DNA of 64,000 bases from Sphingobacteriaceae bacterium (GCA_903642215.1 CAHJWG010000002.1:248001-312000), one strand, 5' to 3'. Positions 32,419-41,288 are shown, numbered from the stretch's first letter. Notes: generated by a model not told the origin, from the sequence alone. A program made the numbers and translations.

Positions 32419-34716
32419 TCAATTAAATAATATATCCGGCGGAAGTTCTGTTTGCGGTTTTCCAACCTGATTTAGATAAACTCTTAACGTACTTGATTCG
32501 CCTGCATCAAAGTATTTGATTTTGATTTTATGCGATCCTTTGGATAAAGGCACCAAACTATTTTTCTGGGAAGAAGTGCGTTTTCCTTCATTATCAACCA
32601 CCAGTTCATCATCCAGATACAGTTGCGAACCATCATCGGATTTTAAACCTAAATTATAATTTCCATCCTGATCAATACGTACATAACCCTGGTAAATTAC
32701 GCCAAAAACCCGGTTATTTTTTTTAAAACCAGTAACGCTGAGGTTTTTAGTTATTCCGGTATCGATTACCGGTGCATCATCCAGTTGTGCCGAAGCCGTA
32801 AAATTGCCGCTCAATACCTTGTATTTTAAACCTTCGCTAACGGCCTGTACATTTACGGCAGCTAATGGTTCGCGGTTATACAGTAAAATTTTATTGACAA
32901 TACTTCGCTTTCCGGCTGGCGTATATTCTACCGTTTGCAGTGTTTTAACCTGGTTTTTATCTAAATCAATGTGGATTGAACCATTATCTGCAAACAATTC
33001 CTTCGGCAAAGGATCATCGACAGTGTAATAAAGTTTTGCATCCCTTACCGAAGGTTTCCACTGATAATTTACGTTTTGTGTTAAGATTGCCGTATCGCGG
33101 ATGCCAATCGGTTCCGGAACACGAAAGTTGATACAGGCCGCATCCAAACGGTTTAAATGCCGAGGCAAACGCGTTTCGGCAAAATCCTTGTAGTTTTTAT
33201 TTGCCAAAGGTGTCCACGCAATTTCAGAAAGTGCCAGCAATCGCGGCAGCAGCATATATTCCACTTTATCCGTTGTGGCAATATATTCCGTCCATAAATT
33301 TGCCTGCACACCAATTACATAAGCTTGTTGCCCGGTTGTTAAAACTGTTGGAACAGGATTGTAAGCGTAAGTTTGCTGTAACGGCGCATAACTGCCGATA
33401 GAAAGCGGTTCCTGAATAGATTTTGACTGTGCTTTATCAAAATACAAACCCGAATTCTGGGAAGTCATAATCACATCGTGGCTCAATTTGGCAGCTGCAA
33501 TTCCGCCGGCTTCGCCTCTCCAGCTCATCACGGTTACATTCGGTGCTAATCCGCCTTGTAAAATTTCGTCCCAGCCGATAGCACTTCGCCCGTTATCATT
33601 CAAAAACTTTTCGATTCGCTGTACAAAATAGCTTTGTAAACCGTGTTCATTTTTCAGCTTTAATTTCCTGATTAAACGCTGGCAAAAAACAGATCTCCGC
33701 CAGATGCTTTTCGGCACTTCATCTCCGCCGATGTGGATGTATTTCCCCGGGAATAAAGCCATTACTTCGGTTAACACATCTTCCAGAAAGCTAAAAGTAT
33801 ATTCTGTGGGGCAATAAACATCATCAAAAACGCCCCAGGTTTCGGCTACTTTATAAACCTTTTTCGGGTTACAGCTCAGTTCCGGATAGGCCGCTAAAGC
33901 AGCCAGCGAGTGGCCGGGCATTTCAATTTCTGGGACAATCGTAATGTACCGGTCGGAAGCGTATTTAACAATTTCCTTGATTTCCTCCTGCGTATAAAAA
34001 CCGCCGTACGGTGTTTGGTCAAACTGCTGATCTGCCCGCCGGCGTGTATTTCCGATCAGCGTTTGTGCACGCTGACTACCGATTTCTGTTAATTTGGGAT
34101 ATTTTTTAATCTCTATCCGCCAGCCCTGATCGTCTGTTAAATGCCAGTGAAAAGTGTTGATTTTATAAGCAGCCAGCAAATCAATATATTCTTTGATAAA
34201 AGAAGCAGGGAAAAAATGACGGGAAACATCCAAGTGCATACCGCGGTATTTAAAGCGCGGATGATCTTCAATTTCCAAACAATTTAAGGTTGAATTTCCC
34301 TGTAATTTGGCATCTTCCAGCAACTGAATTAAGGATTGCACGCCGTAAAATAAACCTGCATCACGGCCAATAAGCTTAATTTGTGTTGGGGTGATTTTTA
34401 ACTGATAACCTTCATCCGGTAGGTTTTCTGCGCCGGAATTTGTTAAAATAATTAAAGAAGCGGCCGTATCATTTTTTAAATTCTGATTGCTGTTTGTAAA
34501 ATTATTGAGGTAGGAAGAAAGGAACGCAACCGAGCGGTCATCTTTTAAATCTGTTTGTACGATGCTTCTTTTATGCAGTAAAAATCGACCTGCATTTTGT
34601 TTAACGGCGTACGGAGCCGGAATTAAACCAAAGTTTGGATCAGGATTTTGAGAAAAACTATACTCGGCAATTAACAGAAAAACAGATATAAAAATACAGA
34701 AATGCTTGAAAATCAT
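32419..34716 (-). CDS. GH20 beta-N-acetylhexosaminidase with C-terminal PA14 domain
   Basis: The 765-residue secreted enzyme has a signal peptide (FCIFISVFLLIAEYSFSQ), an N-terminal GH20b domain (about 25-150), the TIM-barrel catalytic domain (about 155-495) with the Asp-Glu pair in HIGGDEVPKSIW near 329 and HWHLTDDQGWRIEIKKYP, and a C-terminal PA14-like domain (about 650-765, VRIDQDGNYNLGLKSDDGS). It trims terminal N-acetylhexosamines from chitin, glycan or peptidoglycan fragments in the periplasm or outside. A basic lipoprotein gene follows after five bases. Motif copies at 34197-34207 (FIKEY) and 34562-34573 (HKRSIV) are in the coding sequence. Confidence 0.93.
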   Translation of the reverse strand: MIFKHFCIFISVFLLIAEYSFSQNPDPNFGLIPAPYAVKQNAGRFLLHKRSIVQTDLKDDRSVAFLSSYLNNFTNSNQNLKNDTAASLIILTNSGAENLPDEGYQLKITPTQIKLIGRDAGLFYGVQSLIQLLEDAKLQGNSTLNCLEIEDHPRFKYRGMHLDVSRHFFPASFIKEYIDLLAAYKINTFHWHLTDDQGWRIEIKKYPKLTEIGSQRAQTLIGNTRRRADQQFDQTPYGGFYTQEEIKEIVKYASDRYITIVPEIEMPGHSLAALAAYPELSCNPKKVYKVAETWGVFDDVYCPTEYTFSFLEDVLTEVMALFPGKYIHIGGDEVPKSIWRRSVFCQRLIRKLKLKNEHGLQSYFVQRIEKFLNDNGRSAIGWDEILQGGLAPNVTVMSWRGEAGGIAAAKLSHDVIMTSQNSGLYFDKAQSKSIQEPLSIGSYAPLQQTYAYNPVPTVLTTGQQAYVIGVQANLWTEYIATTDKVEYMLLPRLLALSEIAWTPLANKNYKDFAETRLPRHLNRLDAACINFRVPEPIGIRDTAILTQNVNYQWKPSVRDAKLYYTVDDPLPKELFADNGSIHIDLDKNQVKTLQTVEYTPAGKRSIVNKILLYNREPLAAVNVQAVSEGLKYKVLSGNFTASAQLDDAPVIDTGITKNLSVTGFKKNNRVFGVIYQGYVRIDQDGNYNLGLKSDDGSQLYLDDELVVDNEGKRTSSQKNSLVPLSKGSHKIKIKYFDAGESSTLRVYLNQVGKPQTELPPDILFN

Positions 34717-34790
34717 TCGTAAACAAAAAGTTGTAACACCAAAACTATAAAATAATCCGGCTTTATAAAATCTATGCGTTTAAACAATAG

Positions 34791-35390
34791 TTACCTAAAT
34801 ATAATCCCTACTTTTTTTGAAGATAAGTTTTCGAGCATCGGCTTAAAAATCAGCAAAGCATTTTGCCTGGTCTTTGCCAGCAACTGCATATCCGAAGCGT
34901 TTTTAAGCAAACGCTGTTCAGCAATTTTATAAATTCCTTCCACCAAATCTTTGGTATCGGTTGGAAACCAGGAACCCGAAACATCATACACTTTGGATTT
35001 TTGATGATCCAGTTTTACATAGCAGATTTCCGGCTGCGGCAGGTAAACGGTTACCGAATCTTCTCCAACCTGCACAACATCTTTTTTTTGCACTTTTACC
35101 AAATCGATACAACCTGTTACTTCGCCAACGGCCACAAATAAAATCCGTTTATCCGGTAAAATAGCGCGTACTTCTTTTTGCTCGATCACATCTTTCATTG
35201 AATATTTAACCAGTTCCAATTTGCCCATCGATATAATTTTTTCGACCATTACATCTTCGTGAAACTCTTTCCGGGAACCAAATAATTTACCTTTTAGGAA
35301 GTAATAACCGCCGGCCATTATGCCCAGCACAATAACTAAAAGTATTAAAAAGCGGATCAGGCTGCCACCTGCAGAACTACGGTTCGTCAT
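34791..35390 (-). CDS. DUF4230 membrane-anchored protein
   Basis: The 199-residue protein has one N-terminal transmembrane helix (about 9-29, LIRFLILLVIVLGIMAGGYYF) and a C-terminal DUF4230 domain with VAVGEVTGCIDLVKVQKKDV and the YLPQPEICYVKLDHQKSKVYD motif. The domain is predicted to sit on the periplasmic side. Its function is unknown. It is alone between trxB and the GH20 gene, with ATG start. Confidence 0.85.
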   Translation of the reverse strand: MTNRSSAGGSLIRFLILLVIVLGIMAGGYYFLKGKLFGSRKEFHEDVMVEKIISMGKLELVKYSMKDVIEQKEVRAILPDKRILFVAVGEVTGCIDLVKVQKKDVVQVGEDSVTVYLPQPEICYVKLDHQKSKVYDVSGSWFPTDTKDLVEGIYKIAEQRLLKNASDMQLLAKTRQNALLIFKPMLENLSSKKVGIIFR

Positions 35391-35404
35391 GATTTTTATG
35401 CGAT

Positions 35405-35439
35405 AAAAAAAGCTTCTGCCAAAAACGGCCAGAAGCTTT
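35405..35439 (-). terminator. Rho-independent terminator of trxB
   Basis: On the minus strand AAAGCTTCTG pairs with CAGAAGCTTT, with an inner CC/GG pair and a loop of T residues, and ends in a T7 run. Confidence 0.92.
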
Positions 35440-35460
35440 GTTAAATTTCAGCAAACCGTT

Positions 35461-36420
35461 TTAATTCGCTGCAACAACACTTTCTTTAGCAGCTAAATAA
35501 CGTTCTGCTTCCAACGCTGCCATACAACCTGTTCCGGCTGCAGTAATTGCCTGGCGAAAAATCTTATCCTGCGCATCGCCGCAGGCAAAAACACCTTCCA
35601 CGTTGGTTTCGGTAGAACCCGATTTGGTGATGATGTAACCGATTTCGTCTGTTTCAATATATTCTTTAAAAATATCTGTGTTTGGATGATGGCCGATGGC
35701 AACAAAAAACCCGGTTACATCCAATAAACGCTCTTCAGAAGTTAAGTTATTTTTGATGCGAACACCGGTTACGCTTTGTCCGTCGCCAACAATTTCCTGC
35801 GTTTCAGAACTATAAAAAATTTCAATATTAGGTGTATTTTGTACACGGCTAACCATTGCTTTGGAGGCACGAAACTCTTCCCGGCGAACGATCATATAAA
35901 CTTTACGGCATAATTTTGCCAGATAAGTAGCTTCTTCGGCAGCGGTATCGCCTGCCCCAACAATCGCCACATCCTGATTTTTGAAGAAAAAACCATCACA
36001 AACCGCGCAGGCAGAAACACCAAAACCATTGTACTTCTGTTCGGATTCCAAACCCAGCCATTTTGCTGATGCACCTGTAGAAATAATTACGGTATCTGCT
36101 AAAATCGTTTTTACCTCATCCACAACCACTTTATGCGGCGTACCCGACAAATCTACCGAACTGATGTAACCAAACCTGATATCCGTACCAAAACGTTCGG
36201 CCTGTTTTTGAAAATGCTCCATCATTTCCGGCCCTTGGATTCCATCCGGATAACCCGGGAAATTTTCCACTTCCGTAGTTTGCGTTAACTGGCCGCCGGC
36301 CAGCATTCCGGTATATAAAACCGGTTTTAAATCAGCACGGGCAGCATAAATAGCAGCAGTATAACCGGCAGGGCCGGAACCGATAATCAGGCATTGTACG
36401 TGTTCAATATCTTGGGACAT
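35461..36420 (-). CDS. trxB: Thioredoxin reductase
   Basis: The 319-residue flavoenzyme reduces thioredoxin with NADPH. It has the FAD-binding LIIGSGPAGYTAAIYAAR (11-28), the redox-active CAVC (C138, C141), the NADPH loop VAIVGAGDTAAEEATYL and the C-terminal VFACGDAQDKIFRQAITAAGTGC. The frame is open to 36477, but MSQDIEHVQC at 36420 gives the normal length. A -7 box lies just upstream. Confidence 0.96.
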   Translation of the reverse strand: MSQDIEHVQCLIIGSGPAGYTAAIYAARADLKPVLYTGMLAGGQLTQTTEVENFPGYPDGIQGPEMMEHFQKQAERFGTDIRFGYISSVDLSGTPHKVVVDEVKTILADTVIISTGASAKWLGLESEQKYNGFGVSACAVCDGFFFKNQDVAIVGAGDTAAEEATYLAKLCRKVYMIVRREEFRASKAMVSRVQNTPNIEIFYSSETQEIVGDGQSVTGVRIKNNLTSEERLLDVTGFFVAIGHHPNTDIFKEYIETDEIGYIITKSGSTETNVEGVFACGDAQDKIFRQAITAAGTGCMAALEAERYLAAKESVVAAN

Positions 36421-36438
36421 GTGTTTTACGATTTTATG

Positions 36439-36446
36439 CAAAAATA
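36439..36446 (-). promoter_or_regulatory. Putative -7 promoter box for trxB
   Basis: On the minus strand TATTTTTG matches TAnnTTTG about 19 bases before the ATG at 36420. Confidence 0.4.
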
Positions 36447-36505
36447 CAATTTCGATTGCACAATCGGTTAAAGGCAAATGTCAAACTAAGCTAATTTTAA
36501 GGTGG

Positions 36506-36517
36506 TAAAAGAAGTAT
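36506..36517 (+). repeat. Dispersed motif copy TAAAAGAAGYAT (intergenic)
   Basis: Exact 12-mer (T form) preceded by TTTTAAGGTGG, between trxB and the antitoxin-like pseudogene. Confidence 0.9.
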
Positions 36518-36553
36518 GAGGGAACGATTGGGAAGGCGGATACAGCTGTATAA

Positions 36554-36757
36554 TTATGCATCTACATTTTTTCTACTTCTCAAGTAATCAGAAAAAGAAT
36601 TGCGCTCACCATCTTCTTTTTTTGCTTCATCATAAAGGCGGACATCTTCTGAATCTTACAATTCTTCTAACAAATTATTAAACTCCTGAATTGGAATGAC
36701 AACAGAAATTTTTTCGCCGGATTGATCTGTAATATATTGCGGATGTATGTTGAGCAT
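36554..36757 (-). pseudogene. Broken antitoxin-like gene (in-frame stop)
   Basis: Reading the minus strand from the ATG at 36757 gives MLNIHPQYITDQSGEKISVV and then IPIQEFNNLLEEL. A TAA at 36656-36658 (codon 34) is in frame, and the same frame goes on with DSEDVRLYDEAKKEDGERNS and ends at 36554. The joined 67-residue product resembles Phd/RelB-type antitoxins (MLnihPQyitD, xxLLEELED.xDVRLYDEAK). A single base change to a sense codon would restore it. No toxin gene follows, so it looks like a decayed toxin-antitoxin remnant. The 423-base gap between trxB and the next gene holds only this and a motif copy. Confidence 0.7.
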
Positions 36758-36843
36758 AATTAATTTTTATTCAGGATGGAATTAAACAAATATTAGTTCT
36801 ATAAATTTAGAAATTAATGCTTGTGAATAAAAGACAACCTTTT

Positions 36844-37335
36844 TTATTTCGCAGCTTCAACCTTTTCCCACTTCACATAATCCTTTTGCTTTTTATTATT
36901 GGTGATTGGCCCTTCCATCCAATTGTAATCATCGTGGAGTTTTAACTTGTAATAAACATAGAACTTACCTTTTGGGTAGGATTTGTTTTGTTTTCTAAAA
37001 GTTAATTCTTGCCCGTCAAATAAAACTTGGTCTATGGCAAACTTCTTTTTAGCCGGACAAGTAAGCTCCAAATTTCCGTTAGCTACAAGTTTAATTTGGT
37101 AAACATCAGCAGAATTAACATTGGTTTGCATGCCAATTCCCCAATGTTCTTTCCAATTGCCAATCAGTTGTTGTTTCGTATCAGCTTTACTTGTTACCGG
37201 TTTATTTTCTTTAATTGTAATGGTATCATTTTTTACAATTGTATCTCTTTCTATTATTTTATTTTCCTTTTGATTTTTATTATTGGTACAGGAAAATATT
37301 AGGAGAAGTAATAATAAGAAATATATTTTTTTCAC
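36844..37335 (-). CDS. Hypothetical lipoprotein
   Basis: The 163-residue protein starting at GTG (37335) gives VKKIYFLLLLLLIFSCTNN, a lipoprotein signal with lipobox FSC. The frame is open further to 37509, but that extension overlaps the next gene and has no features, so the GTG is chosen. A charged linker (about 22-60) is followed by a small beta-rich domain (QQLIGNWKEHWG, VYQIKLVANGNLELTCP) of the lipocalin-like DUF kind. I cannot name the family. The gene is AT-rich like its two right-hand neighbours. Confidence 0.6.
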   Translation of the reverse strand: MKKIYFLLLLLLIFSCTNNKNQKENKIIERDTIVKNDTITIKENKPVTSKADTKQQLIGNWKEHWGIGMQTNVNSADVYQIKLVANGNLELTCPAKKKFAIDQVLFDGQELTFRKQNKSYPKGKFYVYYKLKLHDDYNWMEGPITNNKKQKDYVKWEKVEAAK

Positions 37336-37441
37336 TTTTTTAATATTAAATGTAGTCTTAATAAAGTTTGAGATTATTGCGATTTCTAAGCTTCTGTTAA
37401 CCAGTATTTGTATTTGATTTTTCCAATTAAAGATCTCAAAT

Positions 37442-37777
37442 CTATTCATACCGATCCTTCTTGGATTGAATAATTCGGATAACATCGTCATGCAGTTGTC
37501 CATCAACAATATCTTTCAAATGCAATTGCTTATCTACATATTGGACATGTAATCTCCAGCCGGAAATTTTATCAATATCAGCCCTGTAAATGGTTTGTTT
37601 TACACCAATTACTTTATGTAATCTGGTTTTAGGAAATTGACGTGTTTTGTGTGCATTGTTGTCTTCCAATTCTGCCAAAGCTTCCAGAAACTTGATTTTT
37701 AAATCAATTAAAGGAAGGATTTTATTGGCTTCATAAATAACACCATAAGCATCTAACAGAACTTTTATTTCTGCCAT
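37442..37777 (-). CDS. Hypothetical protein, second gene of a TA-like pair
   Basis: The 111-residue protein (MAEIKVLLDAYGVIYEANK) has no motif I recognise. It has a helical N-terminal half (LPLIDLKIKFLEALAELED) and a mixed half with QTIYRADIDKISGWRLHVQYVDKQLHLKDI. It starts five bases after the stop of the gene at 37783-38145, so they are coupled. The gene is compact, AT-rich and adjacent to a broken antitoxin, so a type II toxin-antitoxin role is possible but unproven. It could also be a plain accessory protein. Confidence 0.6.
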   Translation of the reverse strand: MAEIKVLLDAYGVIYEANKILPLIDLKIKFLEALAELEDNNAHKTRQFPKTRLHKVIGVKQTIYRADIDKISGWRLHVQYVDKQLHLKDIVDGQLHDDVIRIIQSKKDRYE

Positions 37778-37782
37778 AATAA

Positions 37783-38145
37783 TTACAAAATGCCAATCTT
37801 TGAATAGATTGCTTCGCCAACTTCTTTGTAAACATTTTCTGCTTGGTCTCTATTTACTAATCGGAAAAGTGTAAGCGAAATTTTATCGAATATGGGATCT
37901 TCATCCACAGCAGCAATCATTCTGTTGTCTTGATCAACTTTTATAAGGAACAAAGAACTGTCCAGTCCGCCTTTTAAATTAAAAATATACGGAACAGAAG
38001 AATTTTCTTTAAAAGCAGTTTTACCGTTTAATAGAGATTGAGAAACAAAATTAATTTGCTTCCCTATCATTTCTCTTTGTTCGGAAGAAAAAACAGACAT
38101 ATCCTTATCGAAGGATTTTGTAATGTCGAACTCTAATTTCATCAT
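37783..38145 (-). CDS. Hypothetical RelE/ParE-like protein, first gene of a TA-like pair
   Basis: The 120-residue protein (MMKLEFDITKSFDKDMSVFS) has the shape of RelE/ParE-superfamily toxins: an initial strand, helices (SEQREMIGKQINFVSQSLL), then strands with FNLKGGLDSSLFLIKVDQDNRMIAAVDEDPIFDKI and a final helix. The central strand-Arg-strand pattern is that of the RelE core, but no catalytic residues can be assigned with confidence. The gene overlaps nothing and precedes the 111-residue gene by five bases. It is AT-rich, like its neighbours. Confidence 0.55.
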   Translation of the reverse strand: MMKLEFDITKSFDKDMSVFSSEQREMIGKQINFVSQSLLNGKTAFKENSSVPYIFNLKGGLDSSLFLIKVDQDNRMIAAVDEDPIFDKISLTLFRLVNRDQAENVYKEVGEAIYSKIGIL

Positions 38146-38227
38146 ATAAAAATACGATTATTTCGGTAATTAGTTGATAAAATTAAGCTCAATGTTTTAA
38201 ATAAAATCGAGCCCAATTTTTATCCGG

Positions 38228-38239
38228 TAAAAACAGCAT
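38228..38239 (+). repeat. Sister motif TAAAAACAGYAT (intergenic)
   Basis: TAAAAACAGCAT preceded by TTTTTATCCGG, four bases before the 3' end of aroQ (38244). Confidence 0.8.
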
Positions 38240-38243
38240 CCAA

Positions 38244-38660
38244 CTACACCGAAAAACTTTCCACTGCCAACCGGTAACTATCCAAACCAAAACCTAAAAT
38301 CACACCTTTGCAATTGGCGGATAAAAAAGAATGATGCCGAAAAGTTTCGCGTTGATGTACGTTGGAAATATGGACTTCCACAACCGGCGTTGTAACCGCT
38401 GCAATGGCATCGGCAATGGCTATGGAAGTATGCGTATAACCGCCCGCATTCAATACAATTCCATCAAATTCAAAACCAACTTCCTGGATTTTATCAATCA
38501 GTTCGCCTTCTTTGTTGCTTTGAAAATAACTGAATTCTATTTGCGGAAAACGCGCCTGCAATCCCGAAAAATAACCGGTAAAAGAAGCATTGCCATAAAC
38601 TGAAGGCTCGCGTACACCCAGCAGGTTTAAATTTGGTCCGTTGATAATTTGTATCTTCAT
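38244..38660 (-). CDS. aroQ: 3-dehydroquinate dehydratase, type II
   Basis: The 138-residue enzyme dehydrates 3-dehydroquinate in the shikimate pathway. It has the family start MKIQIINGPNLNLLGVREPSVYG (catalytic Tyr in SVYG), GIVLNAGGYTHTSIAIADAI, and the VEVHISNVHQRETFRHHS block with the catalytic His. A GTG codon precedes the ATG at 38660; the ATG is preferred. An exact dispersed-motif copy (38579-38590) encodes NASFTGYF. The divergent neighbour is xerD, a common arrangement in Bacteroidota. Confidence 0.96.
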   Translation of the reverse strand: MKIQIINGPNLNLLGVREPSVYGNASFTGYFSGLQARFPQIEFSYFQSNKEGELIDKIQEVGFEFDGIVLNAGGYTHTSIAIADAIAAVTTPVVEVHISNVHQRETFRHHSFLSANCKGVILGFGLDSYRLAVESFSV

Positions 38661-38692
38661 CACTCAAACATAAATATAATCTGTAAATAATT

Positions 38693-39592
38693 TTGGACTG
38701 GCTTTCTACAATCAACGGTTTTCGCTCCTATTTAAAGCTGGAAAAGTTTTTGTCGCCCAATTCTGTGGAGGCATATTTGCAGGATATGGACAAATTACAG
38801 CAGTTTTCCGCTTCATTAATTCCGCAGCGCAAACCCGAAACCGTTTCTACACAAGATTTAAAAGCCTTTATCCAATGGGTTAACGAACTGGGAATGACAC
38901 CGGCTTCGCAAGCCCGGATTCTATCAGGCATCAAAGCTTTTTACAAATTTATGCTGATGGAAAACCTGCTTTCCCACAATCCATCGGAACAAATTGAAGC
39001 ACCAAGATTAACGCGGAAACTCCCCGATACGTTAAATATTTTAGAGATTGATGCTTTGATTGCTGCCATCGATCTATCCAAACCCGATGGCTTTCGCAAT
39101 AAAACCATGCTGGAAGTGCTGTACAGTTGCGGTTTGCGGGTAACGGAATTGATTACTTTGAAAATATCTAACTTGTATTTGGAAGATGATTTTATCAAGA
39201 TTCTTGGGAAAGGAAACAAGGAACGTTTGGTGCCAATTGGCGAACAAGCCAGCAAACTATTAAAGATTTACTTGGAACAAATCCGCGTGCATCTCAACAT
39301 TAAAAAAGGACAGGAAGATTATGTTTTTTTGAGTAAGCGCGGCACCTTGCTTTCCCGTGTAATGGTTTTTATGATTATTAAAAGCCTTGCCGAAAAAACA
39401 GGCCTTAAAAAGAGCATCAGTCCGCATACTTTCCGCCATTCTTTTGCCACACATTTGATTGAAGGCGGTGCGGATTTACGCGCCGTACAAGAAATGCTGG
39501 GCCATGAAAGCATCACTACAACAGAAATTTATACACACTTGGACCGGGAATATTTACGGGAAACTATTATCCAATATCATCCGCGGAGCTAA
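38693..39592 (+). CDS. xerD: Tyrosine recombinase XerD-like
   Basis: The 299-residue site-specific recombinase resolves chromosome dimers with FtsK, which lies at 43.7-46.3 kb in this window. The catalytic set is complete: R149 (CGLRVTEL), K173 (GKGNKE), H245 and R248 (HTFRHS), H271 (LGHES) and Y280 (EIYTHL). The N-terminal core-binding domain starts MDWLSTINGFRSYL. The start read here is TTG; no ATG gives a full N-terminal domain. It is a housekeeping Xer protein by length and context, not a phage integrase. Confidence 0.93.
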   Translation: MDWLSTINGFRSYLKLEKFLSPNSVEAYLQDMDKLQQFSASLIPQRKPETVSTQDLKAFIQWVNELGMTPASQARILSGIKAFYKFMLMENLLSHNPSEQIEAPRLTRKLPDTLNILEIDALIAAIDLSKPDGFRNKTMLEVLYSCGLRVTELITLKISNLYLEDDFIKILGKGNKERLVPIGEQASKLLKIYLEQIRVHLNIKKGQEDYVFLSKRGTLLSRVMVFMIIKSLAEKTGLKKSISPHTFRHSFATHLIEGGADLRAVQEMLGHESITTTEIYTHLDREYLRETIIQYHPRS

Positions 39593-39635
39593 AAAATTTT
39601 TCACAATTAATCTTGATAAAACGAATATTATACTG

Positions 39636-40712
39636 ATGAACCCTAACCCCGAAATCATAAAAACAAAGCAGCATTTTACGGTTCTCGACGGATTAAGAGG
39701 TATTGCCGCGCTTGCAGTCGTGCTTTTTCATTTCATGGAAATGGCTATAGCCGATTATAGTAAAAACTTTGTCGGCCATGGTTTTTTAGCGGTAGATTTC
39801 TTTTTTTGTTTATCAGGATTTGTAATCGGTTACGCTTATGATGACCGAATTAAAAAAATCGGCCTGATCGAATTTTTTAAATCCAGGATCATCCGGCTGC
39901 ATCCGTTGGTAATTTTAGGTTCAGTATTGGGTTTGTTAACTTTTTTATTTGATCCGTTTGGCGGCCAGGCACAACTGTATAAAACCGGTAGAATTATACT
40001 CATTTTTATCAGTTCTGTTTTCCTGATTCCGTTTCCAACAATGCCGGAACGTGCATATAATTTGTTCAGCTTTAATGCACCTTCATGGTCTTTATTTTGG
40101 GAATATATAGCCAATGTTTTTTACGCTTTTTTTCTATCTAAAATCAATCAAAGATGGTTGTTTTTGCTGATCATAATTTCTGCTTCGGCACTTTTTCTGG
40201 TTGATTATCAGGCAGAAAACTTAATGGGCGGCTGGGGAAAAGATACTTTTTGGCATGGTTGCGCCCGTATCGGTTACTCGTTTTCGGCCGGATTGTTTAT
40301 TTATCGTTCTAATTGGATCATAAAAAATAAACTCGGTTTCGTCGGCTTGTCGATACTATTGATACCGGTTTTTATAATGCCTTATTTAAAATGGAACTGG
40401 CTGGCCGAACTACTGGTTGTATTATTTTACTTCCCATTAATTATCGCTTTGGGTGCCGGAACAACTGTAAAAGCAGGTTTAAAAAAAATATGCACGTTCT
40501 CCGGCAATATATCTTATCCTTTATACATGACGCATTACGCCGTAATCTGGATGTTTTCAAATTATTACAATGCCTACAAGCCCGGCACAAGTCAACTATT
40601 TTATATTATTACCGGCAGTATAATCCTTTTAGTTGGCTTTGCTTATCTGGTAATGGTATTTTACGATATGCCGGTTAGAAAATATTTGAGTGCGAAAAGG
40701 AATAAAATTTAA
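39636..40712 (+). CDS. Acyltransferase 3 family membrane protein
   Basis: The 358-residue protein has about ten hydrophobic helices and the acyltransferase-3 motifs: LDGLRGIAALAVVLFHF near 17-33 (catalytic-His and Arg region), GFLAVDFFFCLSGFVIGY and SRIIRLHPL. It transfers acyl groups to sugars or polymers at the membrane; the substrate is unknown. The frame is open upstream to 39459, but that region overlaps xerD, so the ATG at 39636 (MNPNPEIIK) is chosen. It lies 43 bases downstream of xerD. Confidence 0.9.
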   Translation: MNPNPEIIKTKQHFTVLDGLRGIAALAVVLFHFMEMAIADYSKNFVGHGFLAVDFFFCLSGFVIGYAYDDRIKKIGLIEFFKSRIIRLHPLVILGSVLGLLTFLFDPFGGQAQLYKTGRIILIFISSVFLIPFPTMPERAYNLFSFNAPSWSLFWEYIANVFYAFFLSKINQRWLFLLIIISASALFLVDYQAENLMGGWGKDTFWHGCARIGYSFSAGLFIYRSNWIIKNKLGFVGLSILLIPVFIMPYLKWNWLAELLVVLFYFPLIIALGAGTTVKAGLKKICTFSGNISYPLYMTHYAVIWMFSNYYNAYKPGTSQLFYIITGSIILLVGFAYLVMVFYDMPVRKYLSAKRNKI

Positions 40713-40782
40713 TTTGAAATAAAATCTGATATGGCATTTAGTTTTGGATATTCCCGCAAAAAATCTTAATCCAATTTTACTG

Positions 40783-40794
40783 ATGCTTCTTTTA
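40783..40794 (-). repeat. Dispersed motif copy TAAAAGAAGYAT (intergenic)
   Basis: Exact reverse copy followed by CCGGTATAAAAACAGG, which nearly forms a sister motif on the other side. It lies between convergent acyltransferase and EVE genes. Confidence 0.9.
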
Positions 40795-40877
40795 CCGGTA
40801 TAAAAACAGGAAATATTTTTGTGGAATTACCATTTGAAAATCTCACTTATTTTTGCGGAGAGATAAAAATAAATTTT

Positions 40878-41288
40878 TCAATCATCGTTTCCAAAGGCAA
40901 CAATCCGGTCAAATTCTTCTGCTTTAAGTGTCATAACAGATAATCTTCCCTGCTTTACCAAACTGATATTTTCCAATTGTTTATCAGCTTTGATTTCGGC
41001 AAGTGTTACCGGTTTTTTAAAATCCTGTACCGGTTCCAGGTCAACCACAACCCAATTCGGGTTGGAAGTTGTCGGATCTTGGTAAAAGGACTTCACCACT
41101 TTTGCAATTCCAACCACTTCTTTGCCTTCGTTGCTGTGATAATATAAAACCAGATCACCTTTTTTCATTTCTTTCAGGTTATTGCGCGCCTGATAATTTC
41201 GAACGCCGTCCCACATCGTATATTTATCTTCCTTAAATTTTTCCCAGCTATATTTATGCGGTTCTGATTTGACTAAAAAGTAGTTCAT
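40878..41288 (-). CDS. EVE domain protein
   Basis: The 136-residue protein is a single EVE domain of the PUA-like superfamily: MNYFLVKSEPHKYSW, WDGVRNYQARNNLKEMKKGDLVLYYHS and GIAKVVKSFYQDPT. EVE proteins bind modified bases in DNA or RNA. The alignment is complete from residue 1 to the end, with ATG start. It stands alone, with a motif copy in the gap on its 3' side. Confidence 0.92.
   Translation of the reverse strand: MNYFLVKSEPHKYSWEKFKEDKYTMWDGVRNYQARNNLKEMKKGDLVLYYHSNEGKEVVGIAKVVKSFYQDPTTSNPNWVVVDLEPVQDFKKPVTLAEIKADKQLENISLVKQGRLSVMTLKAEEFDRIVAFGNDD

Noticed and set aside
37336-37509. N-terminal extension of the lipoprotein gene at 36844
   Set aside because: It overlaps the gene at 37442-37777 and would put 58 residues before the lipoprotein signal peptide.
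38688-38695. A TAATTTTG promoter box for xerD
   Set aside because: It matches the -7 consensus but overlaps the TTG start codon, so it is more likely chance.
39459-39635. N-terminal extension of the acyltransferase reading frame
   Set aside because: It lies mostly inside xerD in another frame; the family start MNPNPEIIK at 39636 fits better.
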